DNA from: Brevundimonas fontaquae
GTDB taxonomy: Bacteria; Pseudomonadota; Alphaproteobacteria; Caulobacterales; Caulobacteraceae
Direction: 5' to 3'
NCBI RefSeq assembly: GCF_017086445.1
Contig: NZ_CP070968.1
Span: 1,116,001 to 1,180,000 of the forward strand
DNA: 64,000 nt
Shown here: one piece after another, positions 55,516 to 63,170 of the stretch
Layout: every line of letters begins with the position of its first letter
Numbering within the stretch: the first letter of the stretch is position 1
Made by a program: the position numbers and the translations under genes
The notes under the pieces: generated by a model
Told to the model about the DNA's origin: nothing
Database searches by the model: none
Seen by the model: only the letters and a program-made list of their open reading frames with translations

Positions 55516-56256
55516 ATGCACTCCGTGTCGCGTATCTCTCCCTTTCTCATCGGCCTCGGCGTCCTGCTGATCCTCAGCGGCTGCGTGCGGCGGCCGCCCG
55601 AGCCGTTGCGGCCGTCCCCCTATCCGTCGCGCACCGAGGCGCCCTTGGTCGGGGGGCTGGTGGACCGAATGATCGACGGCGGGACCCAGGCCCTGGTCGT
55701 GCGCGAGGGGAATGATCTGGGGCGCTGCATGGCCGAGCTGACCGCTGCGCGCGTGCGCTTCAGTCCCGTGCCGGATCGCCAGAACACCGCGACCTGCGGC
55801 CTGAGCAACGGCGGGGTGCTGGGCGCCGACCTGGGGACCGTGGCGCGCATGGCGCCGGGCGACGTGGAGATGACCTGCCAGACGGCGCTGGCGCTGAGCA
55901 TCTGGCGTCGTCAGTCGCTGGAGCCGGCGGCGCGCGAGATCCTGGGGTCGGACGTCGTGCAGATCGACCACATGGGGGCCTACGCCTGTCGCAACGTGAA
56001 CAACGGCGTGGGCTCCAACCGCATCAGCGCCCATTCCCAGGCGGCGGCGCTGGACTTCGCCGGGGTGCGGCTGAGGGACGGGCGGCGCATCACTGTGACG
56101 AAGGACTGGAACGGCGACACGCCCGAGGCGCGCTTTCTGAAGCGTATCCGCGACGACGCCTGCCGCATCTTCGGCACGACGCTCAGCCCCGACTACAACG
56201 CCGTCCACTACGACCACCTGCACCTCGAGGCGACCGACACGCGCTTCTGTCGCTGA
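55516..56256 (+). CDS. Extensin-family lipoprotein, probable murein endopeptidase
   Basis: This 246-residue lipoprotein (LLILSGC lipobox, residues about 17-23) has an extensin-like C-terminal domain. HSQAAALDFAGVRL and the tail YNAVHYDHLHLEATDTRFCR resemble the metal-binding His/Asp/His of LAS metallopeptidases such as MepK, implying it cuts peptidoglycan cross-links in the periplasm. It has several cysteine residues (RCMAELTAA, CGLSNGG, CQTALALS, YACRNVNNG) that could form disulphides. The start is ATG 55516. Confidence 0.8.
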   Translation: MHSVSRISPFLIGLGVLLILSGCVRRPPEPLRPSPYPSRTEAPLVGGLVDRMIDGGTQALVVREGNDLGRCMAELTAARVRFSPVPDRQNTATCGLSNGGVLGADLGTVARMAPGDVEMTCQTALALSIWRRQSLEPAAREILGSDVVQIDHMGAYACRNVNNGVGSNRISAHSQAAALDFAGVRLRDGRRITVTKDWNGDTPEARFLKRIRDDACRIFGTTLSPDYNAVHYDHLHLEATDTRFCR

Positions 56257-56290
56257 GGCAACGCTTTGGCGCGGGGCGGATTACGCCCCT

Positions 56291-58852
56291 ATGCGCGGTG
56301 AACTGAAGACCTATCAGGCCAAGCGCCGGTTCGGCGAAACGCCCGAGCCGAAGGGCGCCAAGGCAAAGCGCGCGAAGGGCGGCTTCCGCTACCTGATTCA
56401 GCGCCATGCCGCGACGCGACTGCACTATGACTTCCGCATCGAGGCGGACGGGGTGCTGAAATCCTGGGCCGTGACCAAGGCGCCGTCGCGCGACACAGCG
56501 GTGAAGCGGCTGGCGGTCGAGGTCGAGGATCATCCGCTGGATTACGGGTCGTTCGAGGGGACGATTCCCGACGGCAACTACGGCGCCGGCACGGTGCAGA
56601 TGTGGGATGTCGGCACCTGGGAGCCGCAGGAGCCGGACCTGGAGGCGGCCTGGGCCAAGGGTCAGATCAAGATGATCCTTCACGGCGAACGGCTGAAGGG
56701 CAAATGGGCGCTGATTCGGCTGAAGAGCGATCGGGGCAAACCCTCCAAACGCAACAACTGGCTGCTGCTTAAGGAGAAGGACGACTTCGCCGTGGCGGGG
56801 GAGGGCGATGCGCTGGCCGAAATCGACGCCTCGGTGACGACCGGGCGGTCGCTGGCCGAGATTGCGGACGGGACCAAGCAATGGACGGCGTCCAAGCCGA
56901 CTGGGCGTAAAGGCCCGGTCAAGCCCAAGCCCCCGAAAGCGGCGGCGAAGGCCAGGAAGCCGCCGGCCTTCGTGCCGATCCAGCTGTGCAAGGTGACTGA
57001 CCATCCGCCGGGCGGGACGGGCTGGGCGCACGAGATCAAGTTCGACGGCTATCGCATCCAGATCGGCGTGGGCGGCGGTCGGGCGGTCTTGCGGACACGC
57101 AAGGGTCTGGACTGGAGCGACAAGTTCCCGGACCTTGCGGCGGATGCGGCGACCTGGCCCGACGCGGTGATCGACGGCGAACTGTGCGCGCTCGACGACG
57201 ATCACATGCCGGACTTCGGGGCGTTGCAGGCCGCCATTTCGGACGAGAAGACGGAAGGCCTGGTCTATTTCGCCTTCGACCTGTTGTTCGAGGGGGCGGA
57301 GGATCTGCGCAAACTGCCGCTGTCGCATCGCAAGGCGCGGCTGCAGGCCTATGTGGACAGGATCGGAAAGGCGGCCGCAGGGCGGCTGCGCTACGTCGAG
57401 CATTTCGCCTCGACCGGCCAGGCGGTGCTGGAGAGCGCCTGCCGGATGGATCTGGAAGGCGTGATCTCCAAGAAGCTGGACGCGCCCTATCACGCCGGGC
57501 GGTCATCAACCTGGCTGAAGTCCAAATGCCGGGGGCGCGACGAAGTGGTGATCGGCGGCTGGTCGTCCGAGGGCGGCACGCGGTTCCGCTCTCTGCTGGT
57601 CGGGGTCAGGGAAAAGGGCGGCCTGCGCTATCTGGGCCGGGTCGGGACCGGCTATGGCGAGGCGGTGACGAAAACGCTTGTTCCGGCGCTGAAGGGCGTG
57701 GCGGCGGAGAAGTCTCCCTTCGCCGGGGCGGGCGCGCCCAAGGCGGCCAACGACATCCATTGGGTCAAGCCGGTGCTGGTCGCCGAGGTCGAGCACGGCG
57801 GCTATACCGAATCCGGATCGCTGCGGCAGGCGGCGTTCAAAGGGTTGCGAGAAGACAAGACGGCCGCAGAGGTCACCGAGCCGCCGCAGCCGCCCACGGA
57901 CATGGGCGACGCGAAGAAGACCATGACGACGGTGCGACCGGCTGGAAAGCCGGGCAAGGTGGTCGTGGCGGGCGTGACCCTCTCCAGCCCCGATAAGGTG
58001 TTGTGGCCCGCCGTCGGCGACCGGCCGGCGATCACCAAGGCCGATCTGGCCCGATATTATGAAGCGGCGGCCGAGCGGATTCTGCCCCATGTGACGGACC
58101 GGCCGACCTCGATCATCCGAGCGCCCGAGGGGATCGGCGGCGAGACCTTCTTCCAGCGTCATGCCATGGCGGGGTCGAACCCGCGGCTGAAGCTGATCGA
58201 CGTCAAAGCCCGCACCCCTTACGTCGCCGCCGTCGATGGCGGCGGCCTGGTCGCCATCGCCCAGTCGGGCGGGCTGGAACTCCACCCCTGGGGCTGTGCG
58301 CCTGGCCAGCCGGAAGTGCCTGAGCAGATCACCTTCGATCTGGATCCGGACGAGGGGCTGGACTTCGCCGACGTCATCGCCGCGTCCAAGGTCGTGAAGG
58401 CGAAGATCGAGGCGCTGGGTCTGGCCGCCTTCGTCAAGACGACCGGGGGCAAGGGGCTGCACGTCGTCGTGCCGATCAAGACCGACGCCCGCTCGCGGGT
58501 GACCTGGGATCAGAACAAGGCCTTCGCCAAGGCCGTGGCCGAGTCCATCCGCGCCGAGGCGCCGGACCGGTTCACCACGACCCTGGCCAAGAAGGCGCGG
58601 GGTGGGAAAATCTTCATCGACTATCTGCGCAACGGGCGAATGGCGACGGCGGTCGCGCCCTGGTCGCCGCGCGCACGGCCGGGGGCGGGGATCGCCTTGC
58701 CGCTGTCGTGGGGGCAGGTGAAGGTTGGGCTAGATCCCTCCGCATTCAACCTTTGGACCTATGCGGCCTTGCTGAAGAAGCCCGATCCATGGGCCGATTT
58801 CCGCGCCTCGGCGGTCAGTTTGAAATCGGCGCTGAAAAAAATGGGCGTCTAG
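56291..58852 (+). CDS. ligD: ATP-dependent DNA ligase LigD (PE-LIG-POL)
   Basis: LigD repairs double-strand breaks with Ku. The 853-residue protein has three parts in order: a 3'-phosphoesterase (RYLIQRHAATRLHYDFRIEA, about residues 36-55), an ATP-dependent ligase with nucleophile Lys250 (EIKFDGYRIQ) and GVISKKLDAPYHAGRSS, and an archaeo-eukaryotic primase-type polymerase (ITFDLDPDEGLDFADVIAAS, GGKGLHVVVP). The start is ATG 56291. The stop overlaps the stop of the convergent ku gene by 4 bp. Confidence 0.96.
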   Translation: MRGELKTYQAKRRFGETPEPKGAKAKRAKGGFRYLIQRHAATRLHYDFRIEADGVLKSWAVTKAPSRDTAVKRLAVEVEDHPLDYGSFEGTIPDGNYGAGTVQMWDVGTWEPQEPDLEAAWAKGQIKMILHGERLKGKWALIRLKSDRGKPSKRNNWLLLKEKDDFAVAGEGDALAEIDASVTTGRSLAEIADGTKQWTASKPTGRKGPVKPKPPKAAAKARKPPAFVPIQLCKVTDHPPGGTGWAHEIKFDGYRIQIGVGGGRAVLRTRKGLDWSDKFPDLAADAATWPDAVIDGELCALDDDHMPDFGALQAAISDEKTEGLVYFAFDLLFEGAEDLRKLPLSHRKARLQAYVDRIGKAAAGRLRYVEHFASTGQAVLESACRMDLEGVISKKLDAPYHAGRSSTWLKSKCRGRDEVVIGGWSSEGGTRFRSLLVGVREKGGLRYLGRVGTGYGEAVTKTLVPALKGVAAEKSPFAGAGAPKAANDIHWVKPVLVAEVEHGGYTESGSLRQAAFKGLREDKTAAEVTEPPQPPTDMGDAKKTMTTVRPAGKPGKVVVAGVTLSSPDKVLWPAVGDRPAITKADLARYYEAAAERILPHVTDRPTSIIRAPEGIGGETFFQRHAMAGSNPRLKLIDVKARTPYVAAVDGGGLVAIAQSGGLELHPWGCAPGQPEVPEQITFDLDPDEGLDFADVIAASKVVKAKIEALGLAAFVKTTGGKGLHVVVPIKTDARSRVTWDQNKAFAKAVAESIRAEAPDRFTTTLAKKARGGKIFIDYLRNGRMATAVAPWSPRARPGAGIALPLSWGQVKVGLDPSAFNLWTYAALLKKPDPWADFRASAVSLKSALKKMGV

Positions 58853-59715
58853 GCCGCTGTCTTCTTCTTTGCCGCAGCCCTCTTGGGCGTCGCCTTCTTT
58901 GCCGGGGCCTTCTTTGCGGCCGGCTTCTTCGTCCCCGTCGCCGACCCTTTCAGGCTGTTTCGCAATGCGGCCATCAGGTCGATGACATTGGTGTCGTCAG
59001 GTTCGGCGACATCGATCACGCCCTTGCCGCCCTTGGACTTGGCCTTGATCATCGCGCGCAGGGCGTCGTCGTAGCCGTCCTTGAAGTCCGTCGGGTCGAA
59101 GTCCGCCTCCTTCTGCCCGATAATGCGCGCGGCGATCTCGACCATGTCGGGATCGGCCTTCACTGTCGGAATGTCGTCGAAGTATTCGTCGGAATCGCGC
59201 ACCTCGTCATGGGCTCGCAGGGTATAGGCGATCAGCCCCTTGCCCCGGACTTCCAGCGCCAGCTGGCGCTCCTTGCCGCGCAGGACCAACTGACCCAGCG
59301 CCACCTTGCCCTGTTTCTTCATGGCGTCGCGGATGACGGCGAAGGCCTCGACGCCCGCGCCTTTCTCGGGAACCACGAAGAAGGGATCGTCCCAATACAG
59401 TCGGTCGATGTCGTCCTCGTCGACGAACTTGTCGATCGAGATGGTCTTGGTGCTCTCCAGCTTCACCTTGTCGAAGTCGGCGTCGTCGAACAGGACATAT
59501 TCGTCCTTTGACACCTCATAGCCGCGCACCAGATCGCTGCGCTCGACCGGCCCGGCGTCCGGGTCGGTCGGCACCATGCGGATGCGATTGTTGGTGTCGG
59601 GATTGATCAGGTGAAACCGCACGTCGTTCGTGCTGGTCGTCGCCGTGTAGAGGGCCACCGGACAGGTGACCAGCGACAGCTTCAGATGTCCTTGCCAGGT
59701 AGGGCGGGCGGCCAT
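58849..59715 (-). CDS. ku: Ku protein for non-homologous end joining
   Basis: Bacterial Ku is a homodimeric ring that binds DNA ends and recruits LigD. The 288-residue protein has the beta-barrel core (WQGHLKLSLVTCPVALYTAT, SDLVRGYEVSKDEYVLFDDA) and the lysine/alanine-rich C-tail (KKPAAKKAPAKKATPKRAAA) that binds DNA. The start is ATG 59715 with GAGGAGA upstream. It is tail-to-tail with ligD with a 4-bp overlap of stop codons, so the two are not co-transcribed. Confidence 0.96.
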   Translation of the reverse strand: MAARPTWQGHLKLSLVTCPVALYTATTSTNDVRFHLINPDTNNRIRMVPTDPDAGPVERSDLVRGYEVSKDEYVLFDDADFDKVKLESTKTISIDKFVDEDDIDRLYWDDPFFVVPEKGAGVEAFAVIRDAMKKQGKVALGQLVLRGKERQLALEVRGKGLIAYTLRAHDEVRDSDEYFDDIPTVKADPDMVEIAARIIGQKEADFDPTDFKDGYDDALRAMIKAKSKGGKGVIDVAEPDDTNVIDLMAALRNSLKGSATGTKKPAAKKAPAKKATPKRAAAKKKTAA

Positions 59716-59784
59716 GTCGATTCTCCTCGATCCGTGACAATGCGTCAGGGCGATTTGCGTTCGAACAGGGCCGCCGCCTGGGCA

Positions 59785-60138
59785 TCAGGCCTTGCCTTCG
59801 AAGGCGACGCTGAAGCCGCCCCACATCATGCGCTTGCCGTCGAAGGGCATGTCCATGTTCGCAAAGTCGGGGTCGTCCTGCATCTTGCCGAAACAGGCGT
59901 CGGCTGTGGCGCGGTCGGGCCAGGTGACCCAGGAGAAGACGACGACCTCGCCCTCTTGCAGCTTCACCGCCATGGGAAAGCTGGTCAGCTTGCCGTCCGG
60001 CACGTCCTCGCCCCAGGTCTCGACCTGCGACAGGGCGCCGTATTTCTGAAACAGGGGCCAGGAGGCCTCGGCGGACTTGACGTAGCGCGCCTTGTCCTCG
60101 GTTTTCACGGGGGTCAGGAAGCCGGTCACATAGGTCAT
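59785..60138 (-). CDS. DUF1428 family protein (YbaA-like)
   Basis: This 117-residue protein has the DUF1428 signature: MTYVTGFLTPVKTEDKARYV, VETWGEDVPDGKLTSFPMAV, and the last motif MPFDGKRMMWGGFSVAFEG. It adopts a dimeric alpha/beta ferredoxin-like fold; the role is unknown. It is the last of five small genes on the minus strand, 22 bp after a PhnB-like gene. The start is ATG 60138. Confidence 0.9.
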   Translation of the reverse strand: MTYVTGFLTPVKTEDKARYVKSAEASWPLFQKYGALSQVETWGEDVPDGKLTSFPMAVKLQEGEVVVFSWVTWPDRATADACFGKMQDDPDFANMDMPFDGKRMMWGGFSVAFEGKA

Positions 60139-60160
60139 CGGTCGTCTCCTCTTTCTGGAT

Positions 60161-60646
60161 TCAAACGTCGGCGACGGCGCGGTCCAGCGCCGCGATGTCG
60201 ATCTTGATCATGCCCATCATGGCCTGCATGGCGGCCTTGGCGCGCGCGGGGTTCGGATCGGTGGTCAGTTCCATCAGGCGACGAGGCGTGATCTGCCACG
60301 ACAGACCCCAGCGGTCCTTCAGCCAGCCGCAGGCGTTCTCGCTGCCGCCGTCGGCGAGCAGGGCGTCCCACAGCCGGTCCGTCTCGGTCTGATCCTCGGT
60401 CATCACCATGAAGGAGACGGCCTCGGTGAAGCGAAAGTTCGGTCCGCCGTTCAGCGCCAGATACTCGCGACCCGCCAGCACGAACTGCACAGTCAGCGCC
60501 GATCCTTCAGGACCGGAGGGCGTGTCGACCGGCGAACGGTTGACGGCGGTGATCCGACTGTCGGGCAGCAGGCTGACATAAAAGGCTGTCGCGGCCTCGG
60601 CGTCGCCGTCGAACCACAGGCAGGGAATGATCTTGTCGGCCATCAT
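60161..60646 (-). CDS. VOC/PhnB-like protein (3-demethylubiquinone-type)
   Basis: This 161-residue member of the vicinal-oxygen-chelate superfamily is of the PhnB/3-dmu-9_3-mt type (MADKIIPCLWFDGDAEAATA, FYVSLLPDSR, ENACGWLKDRWGLSWQITPR). Enzymatic activity is not known. The start is ATG 60646 or 60643. It overlaps the next upstream gene by 4 bp, so it is in the same operon as the other VOC genes. Confidence 0.88.
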   Translation of the reverse strand: MMADKIIPCLWFDGDAEAATAFYVSLLPDSRITAVNRSPVDTPSGPEGSALTVQFVLAGREYLALNGGPNFRFTEAVSFMVMTEDQTETDRLWDALLADGGSENACGWLKDRWGLSWQITPRRLMELTTDPNPARAKAAMQAMMGMIKIDIAALDRAVADV

Positions 60647-61092
60647 CCGCGCTCCTGCGGGAAGGTGTTGACCAGCCAGTCCTTGCCGAACCGGTCGCGC
60701 GCCATGCCGAAGCCGGGGGACCACGACGTGGCGGCGAAGGGCATCTGGACCAGGCCGTCTTCGCTCAGCCGGTCGAAGATTTGGCGCGCCCGGTCGGCGG
60801 TATCGAAATGCAGGGCGATGGCGGTCTGGGTGGGCGGCGTGCGCCGGATTTCGGTCCCCGAACCGCCCGCGTCGGCGCAGACGCCCGGCGGATTGTCGGA
60901 TCCCATGATCGCCTGGTCGCCGACCTGCATCCACGCGTGGGCGATCTTGTCCTTCCAGTCGGGGCCGACCGGGGCGTCGGGCATGTCGCCGAAGGTGATC
61001 AGGTTCAGTTGATCGGCGCCCAACACCTCGGCGTAAAAACCGAAGGCTTCGCGCGCATTGTCTTCGAACGTCAGATTGGGGGTGATCTTCAT
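60643..61092 (-). CDS. VOC family protein (PhnB-like)
   Basis: This 149-residue PhnB-like VOC protein begins MKITPNLTFEDNAREAFGFY and contains ADQLNLITFGDMPDAPVGPD, then DTADRARQIFDRLSEDG and ARDRFGKDWLVNTF. It overlaps the neighbours by 4 bp on both sides. The substrate is unknown; it may bind a small aromatic or electrophilic compound. The start is ATG 61092. Confidence 0.88.
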   Translation of the reverse strand: MKITPNLTFEDNAREAFGFYAEVLGADQLNLITFGDMPDAPVGPDWKDKIAHAWMQVGDQAIMGSDNPPGVCADAGGSGTEIRRTPPTQTAIALHFDTADRARQIFDRLSEDGLVQMPFAATSWSPGFGMARDRFGKDWLVNTFPQERG

Positions 61093-61565
61093 TGGGTTTC
61101 TCCTGTCGCCTGTTCTGTCTCTGCAAGAACGGCCAGCTGATCGGCGACCGCGCCCCAGCCCTGTTGGAAGCCCATGGCCTTGTGGGTCTCTGCGGCTTTT
61201 TCGTCCCAATGCCGGGCCGTGGCGGTGTAGCGGGTTCCGCCGGCCTCGGGTTCGAAGGTGTCGATGCGGACGAAGTTCATGTCGCCGGCCTGCGGAACCC
61301 AGCCCTCGGTGAAGGCCCCGGTCGAGACCAGTCTGCGGCCCGGAACGACCTCCAGAAACACGCCGGAATAGGGATGCCGCTCGCCCTCTGGCGAGGCCAG
61401 TTCGACATTGGCCCGCCCGCCGACGCGCAGGTCCCAATCCACGACCGGCGTGGTCCACGGGCGAGGACAGAACCACTCGCCGGTGCGCTCGGTATAGATC
61501 TTCCACACCGTTTCCGGTGAGGCCTTGATCAAACGGCTGATGCTCAGTTCGCGACTGTCACCCAT
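61089..61565 (-). CDS. SRPBCC family protein (AHSA1-like)
   Basis: This 158-residue START/SRPBCC-fold protein (ELSISRLIKASPETVWKIYT, GEWFCPRPWTTPVVDWDLRV, QQGWGAVADQLAVLAE) is of the AHSA1 group, which binds hydrophobic ligands. The pattern is common near HxlR or ArsR regulators. The start is ATG 61565; its A overlaps the stop of the upstream VOC gene (TAATG). Confidence 0.88.
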   Translation of the reverse strand: MGDSRELSISRLIKASPETVWKIYTERTGEWFCPRPWTTPVVDWDLRVGGRANVELASPEGERHPYSGVFLEVVPGRRLVSTGAFTEGWVPQAGDMNFVRIDTFEPEAGGTRYTATARHWDEKAAETHKAMGFQQGWGAVADQLAVLAETEQATGETQ

Positions 61566-62008
61566 TACGACACCATGGCGTTGGCGGCGAAGGCTTCGGG
61601 ACCGGCGGCGACGGCGGCCGGGTCCATCCACATCGGTTCCCAGATGTGGCCGTCTGGGTCGGCATAGCCGCGACAATACATGAAGCCGCGATCCTGAATT
61701 GGATTGGGGTCCATTATCCCGCCCGCCCCACCCGCGCGTTCGACCACTGAATCCACAGCCTCCCGGCTGTCGAACGAGATGCACAGCGCCATCTGCGCCG
61801 AGGCATGGGCGTCGGGGATCGCTCGGTCGGTGAAGCTGCGCCACTTGTCGTGGGTCAGCAGCATGACGTGGATCACGTCCGACACGACCATGCAGGCGGC
61901 CGTATCGTCGCTGAACATCGGGTTCCTGATCGCGCCGACGGCTTCGTAGAAGGCTATCGACCGGGGCAGGTCGGCGACCGGCAGGTTGATGAAAATCAGC
62001 TGGGCCAC
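61565..62008 (-). CDS. VOC family glyoxalase-like protein
   Basis: This 147-residue VOC protein (LIFINLPVADLPRSIAFYEA, MALCISFDSREAVDSVVERA, CRGYADPDGHIWEPMWMDP) resembles glyoxalase/bleomycin-resistance proteins. It starts at GTG 62008 behind GGAGAGGAAA and leads the five-gene minus-strand operon. It is divergent from the HxlR regulator with 58 bp between starts, suggesting the regulator controls the operon. Confidence 0.87.
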   Translation of the reverse strand: MAQLIFINLPVADLPRSIAFYEAVGAIRNPMFSDDTAACMVVSDVIHVMLLTHDKWRSFTDRAIPDAHASAQMALCISFDSREAVDSVVERAGGAGGIMDPNPIQDRGFMYCRGYADPDGHIWEPMWMDPAAVAAGPEAFAANAMVS

Positions 62009-62055
62009 GGCGTTTCCTCTCCTTGTTATTTGCGAAACCTGACTCCGATGATTAC

Positions 62056-62069
62056 CATAGTCAACTATG
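62056..62069. promoter_or_regulatory. Candidate HxlR operator
   Basis: CATAG (62056-62060) and CTATG (62065-62069) form a small inverted repeat around TCAA and overlap the regulator's start codon. A dimeric HxlR protein could use it to shut off both divergent genes. The arms are only 5 bp, so this is tentative. Confidence 0.3.
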
Positions 62070-62750
62070 AAGTTAGAAAAGATAACGGATAAGGCGGGCC
62101 GAAAATACCACGATGCTTGCGGCGCTGCGCACGGACTGGACCTGATCGGCGAACGCTGGGCTCTGCTGGTGATCCGCGAGCTGATGATGGGTCCGCGCCG
62201 GTTCGGCGATCTGCGAAAGGATCTCCACGGCATTTCCGCGAACGTGCTGACCCAGCGACTGGAGGGGCTGGAGGCTTCGGGCATCGTGACCCGCCGCAAA
62301 CTGCCGCCGCCCGCCTCGGTCCAGGTCTATGAGCTGACGCCCTGGGGATACGAGATCAAGCCGGTCTTCATGGTGCTGGGCGGCTGGGCCGCGCGCTCGC
62401 CTCGCCACGACCCGACCCTGCCGATCAGCGCGGTGTCGATCATGCAGTCGTTCGAGACGATGTTCGATCCGGCCCTGGCCGGAGACGCAGCGATGACGGT
62501 CGGCTTCGTCTTCGGCGACGAACCTTTCGTCGTTCAGATCGAGAAGGGCACGATCACGACCCGCCGCGGCGCCACGGACGCCGCCGACGTCGTCCTGACG
62601 ACCCAACCCCCGCTGGTCGCGGCCTGCGTCTACGGCAAGGTCCCGCCCGCCGCCTTCGAGGCCGACGGCCTGATGACCCTGACCGGCGACCGTGCCGTGT
62701 TCGACCGCTTTGCGGGCTTCTTCAACCTGCCGGAGAAGGCGCCGGTCTGA
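62067..62750 (+). CDS. HxlR-family regulator with C-terminal SCP2-like domain
   Basis: This 227-residue protein has an HxlR winged-helix domain at about residues 14-110 (CGAAHGLDLIGERWALLVIR, GPRRFGDLRKDLHGISANVL, TQRLEGLEASGIVTRR). A C-terminal region (AMTVGFVFGDEPFVVQIEKG, ADGLMTLTGDRAVFDRF) resembles sterol-carrier SCP2 domains, found fused to some HxlR regulators. The ligand is unknown; it likely controls the divergent VOC/SRPBCC operon. The start is ATG 62067. Confidence 0.88.
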   Translation: MKLEKITDKAGRKYHDACGAAHGLDLIGERWALLVIRELMMGPRRFGDLRKDLHGISANVLTQRLEGLEASGIVTRRKLPPPASVQVYELTPWGYEIKPVFMVLGGWAARSPRHDPTLPISAVSIMQSFETMFDPALAGDAAMTVGFVFGDEPFVVQIEKGTITTRRGATDAADVVLTTQPPLVAACVYGKVPPAAFEADGLMTLTGDRAVFDRFAGFFNLPEKAPV

Positions 62751-62754
62751 GGCT

Positions 62755-62964
62755 TCAGGCCAGCATGTCCAGCAGCGTCCCGGTCATGTCGTCGGCGGTG
62801 CGCAGAACGGCGGCGTTGGCGCTGAAGGCGGTCTTGGCCTGGATCCGCTCCACGGTTTCCTCGGCGAGATTGTCCAGCGGCGCGGTGGCGGTGCGGCGCG
62901 CGCTGTTGTCGAACCGGTTCTGCGCGGTCGTCATTCCGGCGGCGGCTATGGAAAGCGCTTGCAT
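62755..62964 (-). CDS. Flagellar basal-body rod-like mini-protein
   Basis: This 69-residue protein begins MQALSIAAAGMTTAQNRFDN and ends NAAVLRTADDMTGTLLDMLA. These match, in miniature, the N-terminal rod signature and the C-terminal helix of FlgC/FlgE-type axial proteins, without the central domain. It may be an accessory of the flagellar rod or a relic. The start is ATG 62964. No other flagellar gene is near. Confidence 0.7.
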   Translation of the reverse strand: MQALSIAAAGMTTAQNRFDNSARRTATAPLDNLAEETVERIQAKTAFSANAAVLRTADDMTGTLLDMLA

Positions 62965-63094
62965 GGCGAAGCTCCGGACGCGGTGGGTTCGATCGCCAGA
63001 CTGCGTCTTTCAGGTCAACGTCGCCTGAAGGAACAGGGTGAACGGCGTTTTCCGCCCCGCTTGCGCCCTTATTGATGTATAGAGCGCCATCATT

Positions 63095-63126
63095 CGCCCG
63101 GCCTGAGGTCTGACCTCGGCCGGGCG
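63095..63126 (+). other. Stem-loop in helicase 5' leader
   Basis: CGCCCGGCC (63095-63103) pairs with GGCCGGGCG (63118-63126) and an inner GAGGT/ACCTC extends the stem with one bulge. It lies 45-76 nt before the helicase ATG. No T-run follows, so it is unlikely to be a terminator. Structured leaders on DEAD-box helicase genes are known to respond to cold. Confidence 0.5.
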
Positions 63127-63170
63127 CGGTCGTTTCGGCGACCGCCCTTGTCCGTTGTCCCAGGTTTCCT

